Assembly (NCBI RefSeq): GCF_012070565.1
Contig: NZ_JAAQRO010000006.1
Location: forward strand, 52,204-116,203
Origin: Anaerosporobacter faecicola
GTDB lineage: Bacteria; Bacillota; Clostridia; Lachnospirales; Lachnospiraceae
Length of the DNA: 64,000 nucleotides
Reading direction: 5' to 3'
Under the pieces are notes generated by a model. The model was not told where the DNA came from and searched no databases. It worked only from the letters and a program-made list of their open reading frames with translations. Of the stretch, positions 45,778 through 53,849 are shown in pieces (the stretch's first letter is position 1; each line of letters begins with the position of its first letter). The position numbers were made by a program, and so were the translations under genes.

Positions 45778-46077
45778 TTAGTGAAGATATCTTTGATATA
45801 TCTCACCATCTGAATTGCTTGTTTCTTTCTTCATAACTTCACTTGCCTTAACAAAATGAATAACAGGATATGAGCGGTTATTCTTCGGTACACTTTCAAT
45901 AGCCTTATCAGTATTATCAAAAAGTTCTTCCTTGGAATAACCATCACCATTGTTATAATAGCAGACGGTTTTCTTTACCTTATCACCAGTATTCATAATA
46001 AATACAGCCATTATTGATGGCACTAGGCTTTTCATCTGGTACCTTGCCTTGAATATTAATCTGTCTATCTTATCCAT
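45778..46077 (-). CDS. Small element protein, paralogue of its upstream neighbour
   Basis: 99 residues from ATG 46077 (MDKIDRLIFKARYQMKS). GGAGTGATGATA lies upstream and the start overlaps the previous gene by 8 bases. Its N-terminus repeats the xxIDRLxxKA motif of the 70-residue neighbour, suggesting local duplication. Unknown function. Confidence 0.6.
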   Translation of the reverse strand: MDKIDRLIFKARYQMKSLVPSIMAVFIMNTGDKVKKTVCYYNNGDGYSKEELFDNTDKAIESVPKNNRSYPVIHFVKASEVMKKETSNSDGEIYQRYLH

Positions 46078-46282
46078 TATCATCACTCCATATGCTTTCA
46101 CACGAATCGTTTAAAGCTTTCATAGAATCATACATAGTCACATCTCCGACCACTACCTCGTAATTCTTTGGATTCAATCCCAACGCTTGAATAAAATCAT
46201 CATCATTATGCGAATACAATGAAGTGATCATTGTTGAAGCAATAGCTTTAGCTTTCGTAAGTAATCTATCAATTAGTTTCAC
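46070..46282 (-). CDS. Small element protein
   Basis: 70 residues, MKLIDRLLTKAKAI start shared with the downstream paralogue; the tail is acidic (CESIWSDDNG). GAAGGTGATTAAG precedes ATG. Tightly packed, 4 bases after the 74-residue gene. No family recognised. Confidence 0.6.
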   Translation of the reverse strand: MKLIDRLLTKAKAIASTMITSLYSHNDDDFIQALGLNPKNYEVVVGDVTMYDSMKALNDSCESIWSDDNG

Positions 46283-46286
46283 TTAA

Positions 46287-46511
46287 TCACCTTCCGTTCG
46301 TAATTTCTTTAAGAAGTTGTTCCAACTCACTGATTTTCTTCTGCTGATCATCGGTCCTTATAGCGGACAGAACAGCGTTGCAAGCTAATATAATGGTATT
46401 CGCTTTCTTTGTATCAATCTCGTTATTTGCAACCATATTGGTTATTCTGGCTAAGGTTCTTCTTACGTCTGTAGCAGTAGCAACCTTAAGCCGTATCTTC
46501 TTATCTGCCAT
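46287..46511 (-). CDS. Small element protein, helical
   Basis: 74 residues from ATG 46511 (MADKKIRLKVATA) with AAAGGTGATTAT upstream. Predicted all-helical, with VRRTLARITNMVANNEID and a C-terminal coiled segment KKISELEQLLKEI. Such proteins are frequent in Firmicutes phages and islands; the function is unknown. Confidence 0.65.
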   Translation of the reverse strand: MADKKIRLKVATATDVRRTLARITNMVANNEIDTKKANTIILACNAVLSAIRTDDQQKKISELEQLLKEITNGR

Positions 46512-46572
46512 ATAATCACCTTTTCCTTTAAAATAAGCCTGCAACGAATAACACGAAGCAGGCTATTAACAG

Positions 46573-46704
46573 TTATTCTTCTTTTGGTAGGTTATCTATA
46601 ACCTCTAATACCTTAAGCAGCTCTTTCTCTCCGATGGTCTCTTTACCATTGAGTTTTCGTAACTGCTCTATTCTATCGTTAATATACTGAATTACTTGAT
46701 CCAT
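46573..46704 (-). CDS. Very small element protein (43 codons)
   Basis: 43 residues (MDQVIQYINDRIEQLRKLNG start), predicted helical. The near-perfect AGGAGGAAACGC precedes ATG. It lies 10 bases after the 238-residue gene in the same direction. Too short for family assignment, but the ribosome site and packing support a real gene. Confidence 0.6.
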   Translation of the reverse strand: MDQVIQYINDRIEQLRKLNGKETIGEKELLKVLEVIDNLPKEE

Positions 46705-46714
46705 GCGTTTCCTC

Positions 46715-47431
46715 CTACTTTGAGATATCTAAGATATTAACTGCATCTTTGCTTGGGGCTCCCCAGGCACACTTACCATGAATGTAATTAAACAACTCCG
46801 CATAAGTCACAGATTTTGTTGTCATATTGTCGTATTCATCATATTGAGGGAAGAATAATGTACTTCCAGATACAGATCTTGCCGCGGTCATTTCCTTAAT
46901 GCATTCATCTAACGTTTTGATTACCTGGTCATTGATAGTGAAGTTTTCTTTGAAATTCTGTAATGAAGTTCCTTGTGTGCTCATACCTTGTTCATTTGAC
47001 TTGATACGTCGCTTAACCTCAATATCAAATAACCGAACCATATTCTTATCAAGATAGTTTAGTTCTAAGAACTCTTGTAATTCTTCTCTACTCATAAGTT
47101 CCAGTTCCTTACTTACGAAATTAAGCTCCACTGGATCCGTTGTGGTTTTCTTCTCGAAACACTGGTCGATATAATCTTCTTTTGCCTTGGCCAGAGAATC
47201 AATTATCTCTGTAAACTTATCTTTGGCAATAATCTTAATATCCTCTTCTGCTTTTGCCCTTATACTACGGAAGTAACTAGCCGTATACTCTCCTTTAGTG
47301 TTTCTGTAATACTCAGCACCGTAGCCTACCAAAACGCTATTAATTTTAGGAACCATTTCCGTTACGGTTGATCTGATTTCTCTCATTCGGTTTAGATATT
47401 TGTCTTTTTGCTCTTGTGTCGTTTCGCACAT
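46715..47431 (-). CDS. Element protein of unknown function
   Basis: 238 residues, soluble and helical. N-terminal half basic/helical (YLNRMREIRSTVTEM), C-terminal KCAWGAPSKDAVNILDISK. GAAAGGAATGGT precedes ATG. It heads the dense run of small ORFs ending in the sigma factor. No domain recognised. Confidence 0.65.
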   Translation of the reverse strand: MCETTQEQKDKYLNRMREIRSTVTEMVPKINSVLVGYGAEYYRNTKGEYTASYFRSIRAKAEEDIKIIAKDKFTEIIDSLAKAKEDYIDQCFEKKTTTDPVELNFVSKELELMSREELQEFLELNYLDKNMVRLFDIEVKRRIKSNEQGMSTQGTSLQNFKENFTINDQVIKTLDECIKEMTAARSVSGSTLFFPQYDEYDNMTTKSVTYAELFNYIHGKCAWGAPSKDAVNILDISK

Positions 47432-47582
47432 AACATACCATTCCTTTCTTTTCTTTTCTTAATCTTCATTGTTCTTGATACTATCATTCACCTTTCTAGA
47501 ACAATGGGGCAGTTTCAATCCATGCCCAGGGACGGAGTTACATGGAAGAAAGGAAACGACAATACCTATTAGTCAAGCAAAT

Positions 47583-47696
47583 AAAAAACGCGGGTCCACA
47601 TACAACCACCTAGTTACTTCTAAATGGCTCTATCTGTTCCCGCGTCCGTTAAGACTTCCAGTATTGCTACTGGGGTACTCTTCTTTATTTGCTTGT
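47583..47696 (-). ncRNA. Candidate structured small RNA (about 114 nt)
   Basis: An independent promoter-to-terminator unit on the minus strand. From about 47696 the RNA has a hairpin CCAGTA-GCAA-TACTGG (GNRA loop). A long terminal stem ACGCGGG/CCCGCGT encloses a 10-bp helix AGCCATTTAG/CTAGGTGGTT and is followed by six U (47588-47583). The outer 12-base inverted repeat CAAGCAAATAAA/TTTATTTGCTTG (47695-47684, 47585-47574) brackets the whole. No matching known RNA class comes to mind. Confidence 0.68.
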
Positions 47697-47702
47697 ATAT
47701 TA

Positions 47703-47731
47703 ATTATATCAGTTCTATAACACATAGTCAA
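47703..47731 (-). promoter_or_regulatory. Promoter of the 47.6-kb small RNA
   Basis: TTGACT (47726-47731), 17-bp spacer, TATAAT (47703-47708). The start would fall at 47696, exactly at the first base of the structured region. 47732-47946 contains no gene. Confidence 0.75.
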
Positions 47732-47946
47732 TAGGGGTATTACCCGTAAAAACTAGTATTTATAAGGCTTTCCTCTATTTCTATATGCTATTTTTATGGT
47801 ATAAAATGACGGTTAGAATGCTAAAATAGAGACGTTAATTCGGCTTTAATTTTCTTAGCCGGCGCCATTTGGTGCTCGATAAATCATGATGATAATCAGC
47901 AACCATAAAATTATGGTCTCCAAAATTTAACACAAGGAATATCTAA

Positions 47947-47983
47947 AAAAGACGATCTACCCATTCCAGATAGACCGCCTTAC
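47947..47983 (-). terminator. Terminator after the 46-codon gene
   Basis: Minus-strand hairpin GGTCTATC/GTAGATC extended with G-U pairs, followed by six U, directly after the stop at 47986. Confidence 0.75.
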
Positions 47984-47985
47984 CT

Positions 47986-48126
47986 TTATTTCACTTCTAT
48001 ATATGCTCTTTTATATTTCCCCTGCTTGTCCGCCTTACTGCATCGTTTTATCTTAGGTTTTATTAGGGAAATGATCTCCTGTAGTTCCTGATCATGTTCA
48101 TATGATATCTTAATTTTTACACTCAT
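47986..48126 (-). CDS. Very small element protein (46 codons)
   Basis: 46 residues. The N-terminus reads MSVKIKISYEHDQELQEI and the C-terminus is basic with GKYKRAYIEVK. AGGTGATTT precedes ATG, and a terminator follows at once. It closes the replication-side operon. This pattern is common among small Firmicutes phage proteins; function unknown. Confidence 0.68.
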   Translation of the reverse strand: MSVKIKISYEHDQELQEIISLIKPKIKRCSKADKQGKYKRAYIEVK

Positions 48127-48146
48127 AAATCACCTGCTCTCTTAAT

Positions 48147-48335
48147 TTACCACCACTCACCACGCTCGTTATAATGCCACCAGTTACCGCTTTCGTATTC
48201 TATGCAAGTATTTCCGCTTGTATCAATCCATACTTTGACGATTTCTCCCTCATTCCAATGTTCAAAAGCTTTCCTATGTGCCTTGCTAAGTTCGGTTGCA
48301 CTCTTCATTAGGTCGTTTCTTTGACTATCAAGCAT
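48147..48335 (-). CDS. Small element protein, Trp-rich C-terminus
   Basis: 62 residues. N-terminal helix (RNDLMKSATELSKAHRKAFEHW), then a beta-type segment ending WWHYNERGEWW. It overlaps the previous gene by 8 bases, with GAGGTAGG as ribosome site. Unknown function; possibly a small DNA- or protein-binding unit. Confidence 0.65.
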   Translation of the reverse strand: MLDSQRNDLMKSATELSKAHRKAFEHWNEGEIVKVWIDTSGNTCIEYESGNWWHYNERGEWW

Positions 48336-48930
48336 GTATACCTACCTCTCTTTTCAATTTATGCACCATAAGAGAAGCAGCCTTTTTACATAACCAGTTA
48401 TACAATCGGTAATATAACTTGACCAAAGGGAATCTACTGGACAATTCCAACTTATAACATTCAAGAATTACTTTGATTAATTCGCCTTGCTCTTTATCAA
48501 TAGGCTTCATAATCATGTGTTTGAAATAATCCCTTACGGATTCAATTGTTGACTTGTCTCGATAATATTTTATCGTATCGTTGCATAACCTCACATATTC
48601 GTCCTTTGCTCTTATTAGCTCCAGGCATGATTGATATGTGCTTTCTTTTACATAGCCTTTTATAATATCCTTACAACATAAGACCGCCACTTCATCAAGT
48701 TCCATTAAACCCTCTAATATGTTGTATTCAATATGATCATGTTCCAGAAGATACTCCACACCTTCCATATCTAAGATTCTTTGTTTGGCTATATTGATGT
48801 ATTGCTCCATATCATAGTTGTATAGCAAGCTGTCCAGTACGATGTATGTTCGTTTGATATCTTCCCTACGCAATACCGCTTTCTTAAATGAAGCATTAAT
48901 AAGATTATTTGAAACCTCTGATCTGCTCAT
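48328..48930 (-). CDS. Element protein of unknown function
   Basis: 200 residues, predicted all-helical, no catalytic motif seen. The start overlaps the preceding stop by 4 bases (ATGA type), so translation is coupled. No family recognised. Confidence 0.65.
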   Translation of the reverse strand: MSRSEVSNNLINASFKKAVLRREDIKRTYIVLDSLLYNYDMEQYINIAKQRILDMEGVEYLLEHDHIEYNILEGLMELDEVAVLCCKDIIKGYVKESTYQSCLELIRAKDEYVRLCNDTIKYYRDKSTIESVRDYFKHMIMKPIDKEQGELIKVILECYKLELSSRFPLVKLYYRLYNWLCKKAASLMVHKLKREVGIHA

Positions 48931-49433
48931 GCCTGCACCTTCTTCCTTCTAGAACGTTCTGCTCGCTTACCCATTATGTATCCATACAAAAAAAGATAAG
49001 TCCATTGCCATCTATCTGGTTCCTCATGTTTTGTTATCATATTTATCATATTCATATGATCAAATACTGGTTCTAATTTCGTCTTCCCTAAAATTCTTTT
49101 TAACTCTTTATAATCATCTTCAATCTTACGATTTTCTCTATACTCAACAACGCTTTCCCATATGATAAACATCTCTGTAACTTCGATACTATCAAAGAAA
49201 TCTTTGTTCTGTACCATTAGTTTCTTACGTTTGTCTCTAGGTAACTGTAAGTATATTTCTGCAATCTGAATATAATATTCAATGTCTTCTCTTTCTTCAA
49301 TAAATACCATGATATCCTCATTTTTATCGTAATAAAAGAACGTTCTACCAGTGATATTGTTTCCAAACTTTTCAGGTACATCACCTAATTTGCATGTTGC
49401 GATTCTTAATACTTCATTGATCATTTGATACAT
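48927..49433 (-). CDS. Element protein of unknown function
   Basis: 168 residues, mixed alpha/beta, basic C-terminus (GKRAERSRRKKVQA). AAGGAGAGATAGAT precedes ATG and overlaps the end of the 32-codon gene upstream. I do not recognise it. Confidence 0.65.
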   Translation of the reverse strand: MYQMINEVLRIATCKLGDVPEKFGNNITGRTFFYYDKNEDIMVFIEEREDIEYYIQIAEIYLQLPRDKRKKLMVQNKDFFDSIEVTEMFIIWESVVEYRENRKIEDDYKELKRILGKTKLEPVFDHMNMINMITKHEEPDRWQWTYLFLYGYIMGKRAERSRRKKVQA

Positions 49434-49435
49434 AT

Positions 49436-49534
49436 CTATCTCTCCTTATCCATCATACTACTGTTATCTGGTTGCGTATTTACTGTGAATAGTACTCCCA
49501 GAATGAAGAATACTATTGCTGTTGTAATGTCCAT
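49436..49534 (-). CDS. Putative 32-residue membrane peptide
   Basis: 32 residues with one TM helix (TTAIVFFILGVLFTV) and a polar tail. AAAGGAATTAT precedes ATG, and the stop overlaps the ribosome site of the next gene. Single-helix peptides of this size are common in islands, sometimes toxic; no function is claimed. Confidence 0.5.
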   Translation of the reverse strand: MDITTAIVFFILGVLFTVNTQPDNSSMMDKER

Positions 49535-49546
49535 ATAATTCCTTTC

Positions 49547-49575
49547 TTGTATTCGCCCAGATATGATGATATAAT
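49547..49575 (+). promoter_or_regulatory. Plus-strand promoter inside the element
   Basis: TTGTAT (49547-49552), 17-bp spacer, extended TGATATAAT with -10 at 49570-49575. No plus-strand gene follows, only the small RNA candidate. Confidence 0.6.
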
Positions 49576-49581
49576 GAGGTC

Positions 49582-49652
49582 ATACCTAGACTTGTAGGGT
49601 TTATGGGTTACTTGCCATTGCATAAGGTGCGAACTTATTCAATGGCTTTTTT
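49582..49652 (+). ncRNA. Candidate small RNA (about 70 nt), plus strand
   Basis: It starts about 7 bases after the promoter and ends at the terminator GCCATTG/CAATGGC plus six U (49614-49652), whose stem includes an inner ATAAGGT-GCGA-ACTTAT helix. A small CCTA/TAGG hairpin precedes it. It runs opposite to all neighbouring genes and upstream of the 32-codon gene, so an antisense or copy-control role near the replication gene is possible. Confidence 0.55.
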
Positions 49653-49657
49653 CTTGC

Positions 49658-49909
49658 CTATTCTTGTGGCATTTCATAAGAACAGATTTCCTGCTTTATG
49701 CACTGAAAGATTTCATTTATTATCTCCTCTGCCCTTTGATAGCTATGATACATACCAAGGCATGGATCAATGTATCCATTATGCATTATTCGAAACTCCA
49801 TTACTCCATTGTTTATGCAACTTACTATCCAACACTCTCTACCAAGGCTTGTAATAAAGTTCTTATTCTGTGAAAGAATCCTAAGTGTGTGACTATTTTG
49901 TTTCTTCAT
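49658..49909 (-). CDS. Small element protein
   Basis: 83 residues from ATG 49909 (MKKQNSHTLRILSQNKNF) with AAAGGAACAACTCAA upstream. Contains ECWIVSCINNGVMEFRI and a helical C-terminus. Unknown function. It lies just left of the iteron region. Confidence 0.6.
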   Translation of the reverse strand: MKKQNSHTLRILSQNKNFITSLGRECWIVSCINNGVMEFRIMHNGYIDPCLGMYHSYQRAEEIINEIFQCIKQEICSYEMPQE

Positions 49910-49940
49910 TTGAGTTGTTCCTTTCTCTATATTACCACCA

Positions 49941-50196
49941 GTTACCATATACTTTTTTTGTTGGTAATTGCTTAAAGCATTGATTTTAAAACATTTTATT
50001 TATATAGTTACCAAGTTACCAATGTTACCAATAATTTATATATACGTGTATAATCACCAAAAATATAAGTATATATATTCTTTTCTTAATATATATTGTA
50101 GTGTTCTAGGGAAGTTGGTAACGTATGTTTTTCACTCCAAAACCTTGAATTTGCTGGTGTTAAAGTGTTACCGATACATTTTATAAAAACGGTAAC
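49941..50196. repeat. GTTACCAA iterons, candidate replication origin
   Basis: GTTACCAA occurs at 50007-50014, 50015-50022 and 50024-50031 in direct orientation and inverted at 50115-50122. Near-matches are at 49941 (GTTACCAT), 49960-49967 (inverted), 50167 (GTTACCGA) and 50190 (inverted CGGTAAC). An AT-rich stretch (50032-50100) lies between. The array abuts the DUF927 replication gene. Confidence 0.6.
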
Positions 50197-52076
50197 TTTT
50201 CCTGTTCGTCCTTTGTTAACTCCATGAATTTCTCTTGCACATTATCTTCAAAAACCCTCATTGAGATACATTTCGTTGGACTACCATTGAGACGCTTTGT
50301 TTTATCTTTTCTTCCTTTATCTGTATTCAACATATTATTTTTATCTGCCCAGTTAAGAAATGACTTTCTTGAGAAGTTTCCTCGATCACACATACCATTA
50401 AAGATATTTATAGCAATACAAACATATCCGTCCTCTATTACTCCCCAACATTCACCACGATAAGCACCCGTAATATCTGGCTTGAAGTTGTTCATATGGA
50501 CAGCAACCTCAGACATGATCCATTCGTAAGCACGATCATTCTCCGATACCTCACCAACGCTTTTCAATATAGCAACACAAGCTTCCAAATCAAGATATAC
50601 ATCGTCTTTGAATATGTAATCCGTCGCTATCTGATCAGCTGTTAATATGATTGACATTGGAAGTATCTGCTTTTGCTCTTTCTCTATATTACTTGCCTTT
50701 GCGATATCACTAATCTTTTGAGCAAAATCTTGTTGTATCTCTTTAATCTTATCGAATCCAATGTTCCTAACAACCTCTATAAACTCTCGCCCTGCAAAAC
50801 CATAGTTTTCTTTGAGTATTGAAACCACCTTATTACCGTCTTGGAATATTAGCCCATCTTCCATTTCAACATCAATGATACGGTTCACCGCACCACCTTG
50901 CATTGTTTCTGTAACAAGAGAGTGTTCTCCGTTGGTCAGAATACAGTTTCGCCATCTTGTTTTTGCTCTTAACCCTAATGTTGCATTAGCACGATCCTTA
51001 CCTGTACCACTACATAGGTAATATACCAATTCAGAGAAATTACCATGATATTTTTCTTTTACTTGTGCCATATCATCGATTAACATTGGTAAGTTATTCA
51101 GAAAGTCCAATCTTAGCTCTAAAGCTGTTGGTGTACTTTTGGGATCCGTGAGGTACGCTTCTTCCATAGGATTAGCCCAGATGCTTGCAGCTAACATAAG
51201 AACAACTGTTTTACCTTTTCCTGTATCTCCCCAAAGATTAACCACAAACGGAAGAGCATTAAGAGGTTCAACCAGTGCACTAGCAAGTGAAGCAGCTAAA
51301 TAAATCTTAGGCTCAAATCGATCAGACTTTCTGATTTCTTTAACAAGATCGTACCAAGTATGTGCATTTCCTTCCTCATGGATACTCTCGAATGCTTCCT
51401 TGAAGCGGCTTTCATTATCAAAAACTATATTTGTGCAGTATGGCATGAATTCTTTTTTAACCCAACCAAGCTTACTAGTAGATATCTGTATGTCAACTAT
51501 ATCTCTGTTGTAACTTATAAGATCTGAAAGATACTTTACCAATGACCTAGCATTTTCACTAGTAACTTCTATACCATTTCTGGCAAGAATTAAGATTTTA
51601 TTTGAAGAACATATCTCGTCTTTGCTTACTATTATCTCTTCCCATGTATCTCTTATTTTGTACACAAGTTTCACCTTCATATATCCAGTATTAACATTCT
51701 TTAACATCTGTACTGGAAGAATTGGGTGTGGAAATACTGTTACTTCTCCATTCCTTTGTGTATGCATTTTTATACCACTATCATCAGCAATCCATGCCCC
51801 ACAACGCATATCTGGGTATTTGCTATTACTAAAGTGTGTAAAACCGTCACTTTGCTGCTGTTGTGCCTGTTGCGTCTTATTGAATTCCTTTAGTTGCTTT
51901 TTGTATGCTTTAACAAGAGATTCAAACGCTGTCTTTATACCTAAGGACTTTGCATGATCGGCTAATGTTGCAAGAAGCTTTGCTTTGTAGATTTCATCTT
52001 CCTGCTCGAATACCTCACAGAGAATATCATCACTACTTAGCAAATCTTCTTTCGTTATATCCTTAATATCTTTCAA
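50181..52076 (-). CDS. DUF927 domain replication protein (primase-helicase-like ATPase)
   Basis: 631 residues. The central DUF927 ATPase has Walker A GDTGKGKTVV (about 280), Walker B LPMLIDDMAQ (about 325) and a downstream ILTNGEHSL sensor motif. The N-terminal region (1-180) is less conserved; the C-terminal part is winged-helix-like (NFSRKSFLNWADKNN). Such proteins act as replication helicase/primase-associated factors in satellites and mobilizable islands. The start is TTG 52076, with GGGGTGATTCTTA upstream, 6 bases after the HTH gene. Iterons lie at its 3' end. Confidence 0.85.
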   Translation of the reverse strand: MKDIKDITKEDLLSSDDILCEVFEQEDEIYKAKLLATLADHAKSLGIKTAFESLVKAYKKQLKEFNKTQQAQQQQSDGFTHFSNSKYPDMRCGAWIADDSGIKMHTQRNGEVTVFPHPILPVQMLKNVNTGYMKVKLVYKIRDTWEEIIVSKDEICSSNKILILARNGIEVTSENARSLVKYLSDLISYNRDIVDIQISTSKLGWVKKEFMPYCTNIVFDNESRFKEAFESIHEEGNAHTWYDLVKEIRKSDRFEPKIYLAASLASALVEPLNALPFVVNLWGDTGKGKTVVLMLAASIWANPMEEAYLTDPKSTPTALELRLDFLNNLPMLIDDMAQVKEKYHGNFSELVYYLCSGTGKDRANATLGLRAKTRWRNCILTNGEHSLVTETMQGGAVNRIIDVEMEDGLIFQDGNKVVSILKENYGFAGREFIEVVRNIGFDKIKEIQQDFAQKISDIAKASNIEKEQKQILPMSIILTADQIATDYIFKDDVYLDLEACVAILKSVGEVSENDRAYEWIMSEVAVHMNNFKPDITGAYRGECWGVIEDGYVCIAINIFNGMCDRGNFSRKSFLNWADKNNMLNTDKGRKDKTKRLNGSPTKCISMRVFEDNVQEKFMELTKDEQEKLPFL

Positions 52077-52082
52077 TAAGAA

Positions 52083-52415
52083 TCACCCCATAACTTCATT
52101 TTGATTTCCATTTAGAAAAGCAACAAACTTTTCTAAGTTGATTAGATATTTACATCCCGTCTTTACAAATACTATCTGTTTTGTAAGGCATAAGCTCCTA
52201 ATATAGCTATAAGATACTCCTGTTAATTCAGCAGCCTTATTGATCGTAACCATTGTTACAGACGTTGGATCCGTTTGTGTAGTATTGATGGTACCAGTAC
52301 TAATTTTTTGAATTGCTCTACTAATCCCTTTTCTAAGTTCGCCATCAAAGCGTTGCAGTAAGTTGCATTCTTTGTATACTTCTTGAATAATTATTTCTGT
52401 ATCATTTATGCTCAT
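52083..52415 (-). CDS. HTH (MerR/excisionase-like) protein
   Basis: 110 residues. The C-terminal half (about 50-105) is an excisionase-type winged helix: TINKAAELTGVSYSYIRSLC, then VFVKTGCKYLINLEKFVAFL. The N-terminal 45 residues are helical. The position between regulators and the replication gene fits an Xis/activator role. GGAAGATGATAAT precedes ATG. The 236-base gap to the right holds no gene. Confidence 0.75.
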   Translation of the reverse strand: MSINDTEIIIQEVYKECNLLQRFDGELRKGISRAIQKISTGTINTTQTDPTSVTMVTINKAAELTGVSYSYIRSLCLTKQIVFVKTGCKYLINLEKFVAFLNGNQNEVMG

Positions 52416-52651
52416 ATTATCATCTTCCTTTCTCCCTCATGTAAGGGTAAAACTACGTTTATCCGTTTAAAACGAATAAAGTTCCTAGATGTGATTTTAA
52501 ATCGCACCTTTTGCTAAATTGTCAGACCACTTGGAATCCGACTTACTTAATGATTTACTAGATAGTAACCATAATTGTATGGTCAGCTGTTGATCTGATC
52601 TGGATCCGATTGGTACCAGGATACAGATCGATATGATTTGATTGGTTAGTC

Positions 52652-52840
52652 TTACATTAACTGATCAATTGATAAACCTAATCCTTTAGCTATTTTTTCG
52701 CCTACTTCTTCAGAACAACTTTTTCCACCTTTAATATAGTTTATAGTTGTTCTTGATACTCCTGAACGCTCTGCAAGCTGTTTCTGGGTAATATCTTGTC
52801 GTGTAATCTCTGCTACTAATTTAATTCTGTCAATTCTCAT
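52652..52840 (-). CDS. XRE-type HTH regulator (Cro-like)
   Basis: 62 residues, almost only an HTH_XRE domain: ITQKQLAERSGVSRTTINYI (18-37), then GEKIAKGLGLSIDQLM. AAAGGAGATATTAG precedes ATG. Second of two small regulators transcribed away from the repressor. Confidence 0.85.
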   Translation of the reverse strand: MRIDRIKLVAEITRQDITQKQLAERSGVSRTTINYIKGGKSCSEEVGEKIAKGLGLSIDQLM

Positions 52841-52873
52841 TCTAATATCTCCTTTCTTCTTTGGACGTTTTAA

Positions 52874-53071
52874 TTAGTCCTCAATAAAATCCTCCACCTT
52901 ACAACCAAGAGCCATTGCTATCTTACCCAATGTCTGTGGTCTCGCAACTTGAGAACCATTCTTTATTCTGCAAAGTGTTACTGTGCTGATTCCTGATAAT
53001 TTAGATAATTCTGTACTTGATAAACCTTTGTTTGCAATAAGCAACATTAACTTAGTAATATCAATTTTCAT
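52874..53071 (-). CDS. XRE-type HTH regulator (Cro-like)
   Basis: 65 residues. HTH LSSTELSKLSGISTVTLCRI, tail KIAMALGCKVEDFIED. ATG 53071 is chosen for AAGGAGCGATGAA; a longer frame to 53095 has no ribosome site. First gene of the leftward operon, from the promoter at 53114-53142. Confidence 0.85.
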   Translation of the reverse strand: MKIDITKLMLLIANKGLSSTELSKLSGISTVTLCRIKNGSQVARPQTLGKIAMALGCKVEDFIED

Positions 53072-53086
53072 TTCATCGCTCCTTTC

Positions 53087-53177
53087 ATGTTTCATTTGTT
53101 ATCTTATGTTTACATTGTATGTTTCGTTTGTTTTCTTGTCAATGCTTTTTTAAAATAAATGTTTCATTTGTTGTCTT
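53087..53177. promoter_or_regulatory. Divergent regulator promoter with three 19-bp operators
   Basis: Three direct copies of ATGTTTCATTTGTTxTCTT (53087-53105, 53119-53137, 53159-53177; the second has CGT for CAT). The leftward promoter TTGACA (53137-53142)/TACAAT (53114-53119), with a 17-bp spacer, has the middle copy in its spacer. The third copy sits ahead of the rightward repressor start. Confidence 0.8.
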
Positions 53178-53208
53178 TATGTGATACTATTATGTTGGAG
53201 GTGAAAAC

Positions 53209-53706
53209 ATGAGTTTAGGTGAAAACATAAAAAAGCTACGTATATATAGAGGGCTTAAACAATCAGAGCTTGCAGATATGGCTAATATATCAAGAATATC
53301 TGTAGGAAATTATGAACGCGATGAACGAAATCCCTCCGCAGACATAACAACTCGTATTGCTAAAGCTCTTGGTGTGAACATTGATGACTTAATATGGAGT
53401 AATGCTGATGACATAATAGATGAATTATCAAATTCACTTGTTCAATATAACGTTAATGAAAATATCAATATGCGTACAAGCAAAATTCATTCTATTTTTG
53501 AAGCTCAACTAAGCTTACTTGGATATAAGTTAGATACTGTTCCATATTTAGAAGCCTATTACATCACTGATAACGAAGGTAATAAAATACAGTTCAATTT
53601 AGGAGAAATAGAGAAGTTAGAAGAAGAGAATTTGTCTTATTTAAAATATAAATTCGACGAATTGCTAAAAAAACACAAACAAGAAAACAAGATGTCTAAA
53701 AAATAA
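53209..53706 (+). CDS. XRE family repressor of the element
   Basis: 165 residues. N-terminal HTH (LKQSELADMANISRISVGNY, about 17-36) and a C-terminal domain (about 70-165) with no S24 peptidase motif, so it is not LexA/CI-type self-cleaving. De-repression would need a partner protein, as for SaPI Stl. GGAGGTGAAAAC precedes ATG. It diverges from the two Cro-like genes across the triple operator. Confidence 0.88.
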   Translation: MSLGENIKKLRIYRGLKQSELADMANISRISVGNYERDERNPSADITTRIAKALGVNIDDLIWSNADDIIDELSNSLVQYNVNENINMRTSKIHSIFEAQLSLLGYKLDTVPYLEAYYITDNEGNKIQFNLGEIEKLEEENLSYLKYKFDELLKKHKQENKMSKK

Positions 53707-53735
53707 AAACAGCCCCTACGCCAATAGGAGCTGCA
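53701..53735 (-). terminator. Hairpin between repressor and integrase
   Basis: CAGCTCCTA/TAGGGGCTG on the minus strand followed by TTTTTATTTTTTAG. Its U-run faces leftward although the flanking genes go right; it may block antisense transcription or act bidirectionally. Confidence 0.5.
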
Positions 53736-53849
53736 ATATAGATGTAACCTACTAACCAAAAGGGTTATGATACACCATAGACACTTAGATTATATCATAT
53801 CCCTTATTAAATTGCACCTTTAAACTGGTGTTCTGAAAGGAATGATACA

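Noticed and set aside
49941..50196. CRISPR-like repeats
   Set aside because: Units are 8 bp with mixed orientation, consistent with iterons and not with CRISPR.
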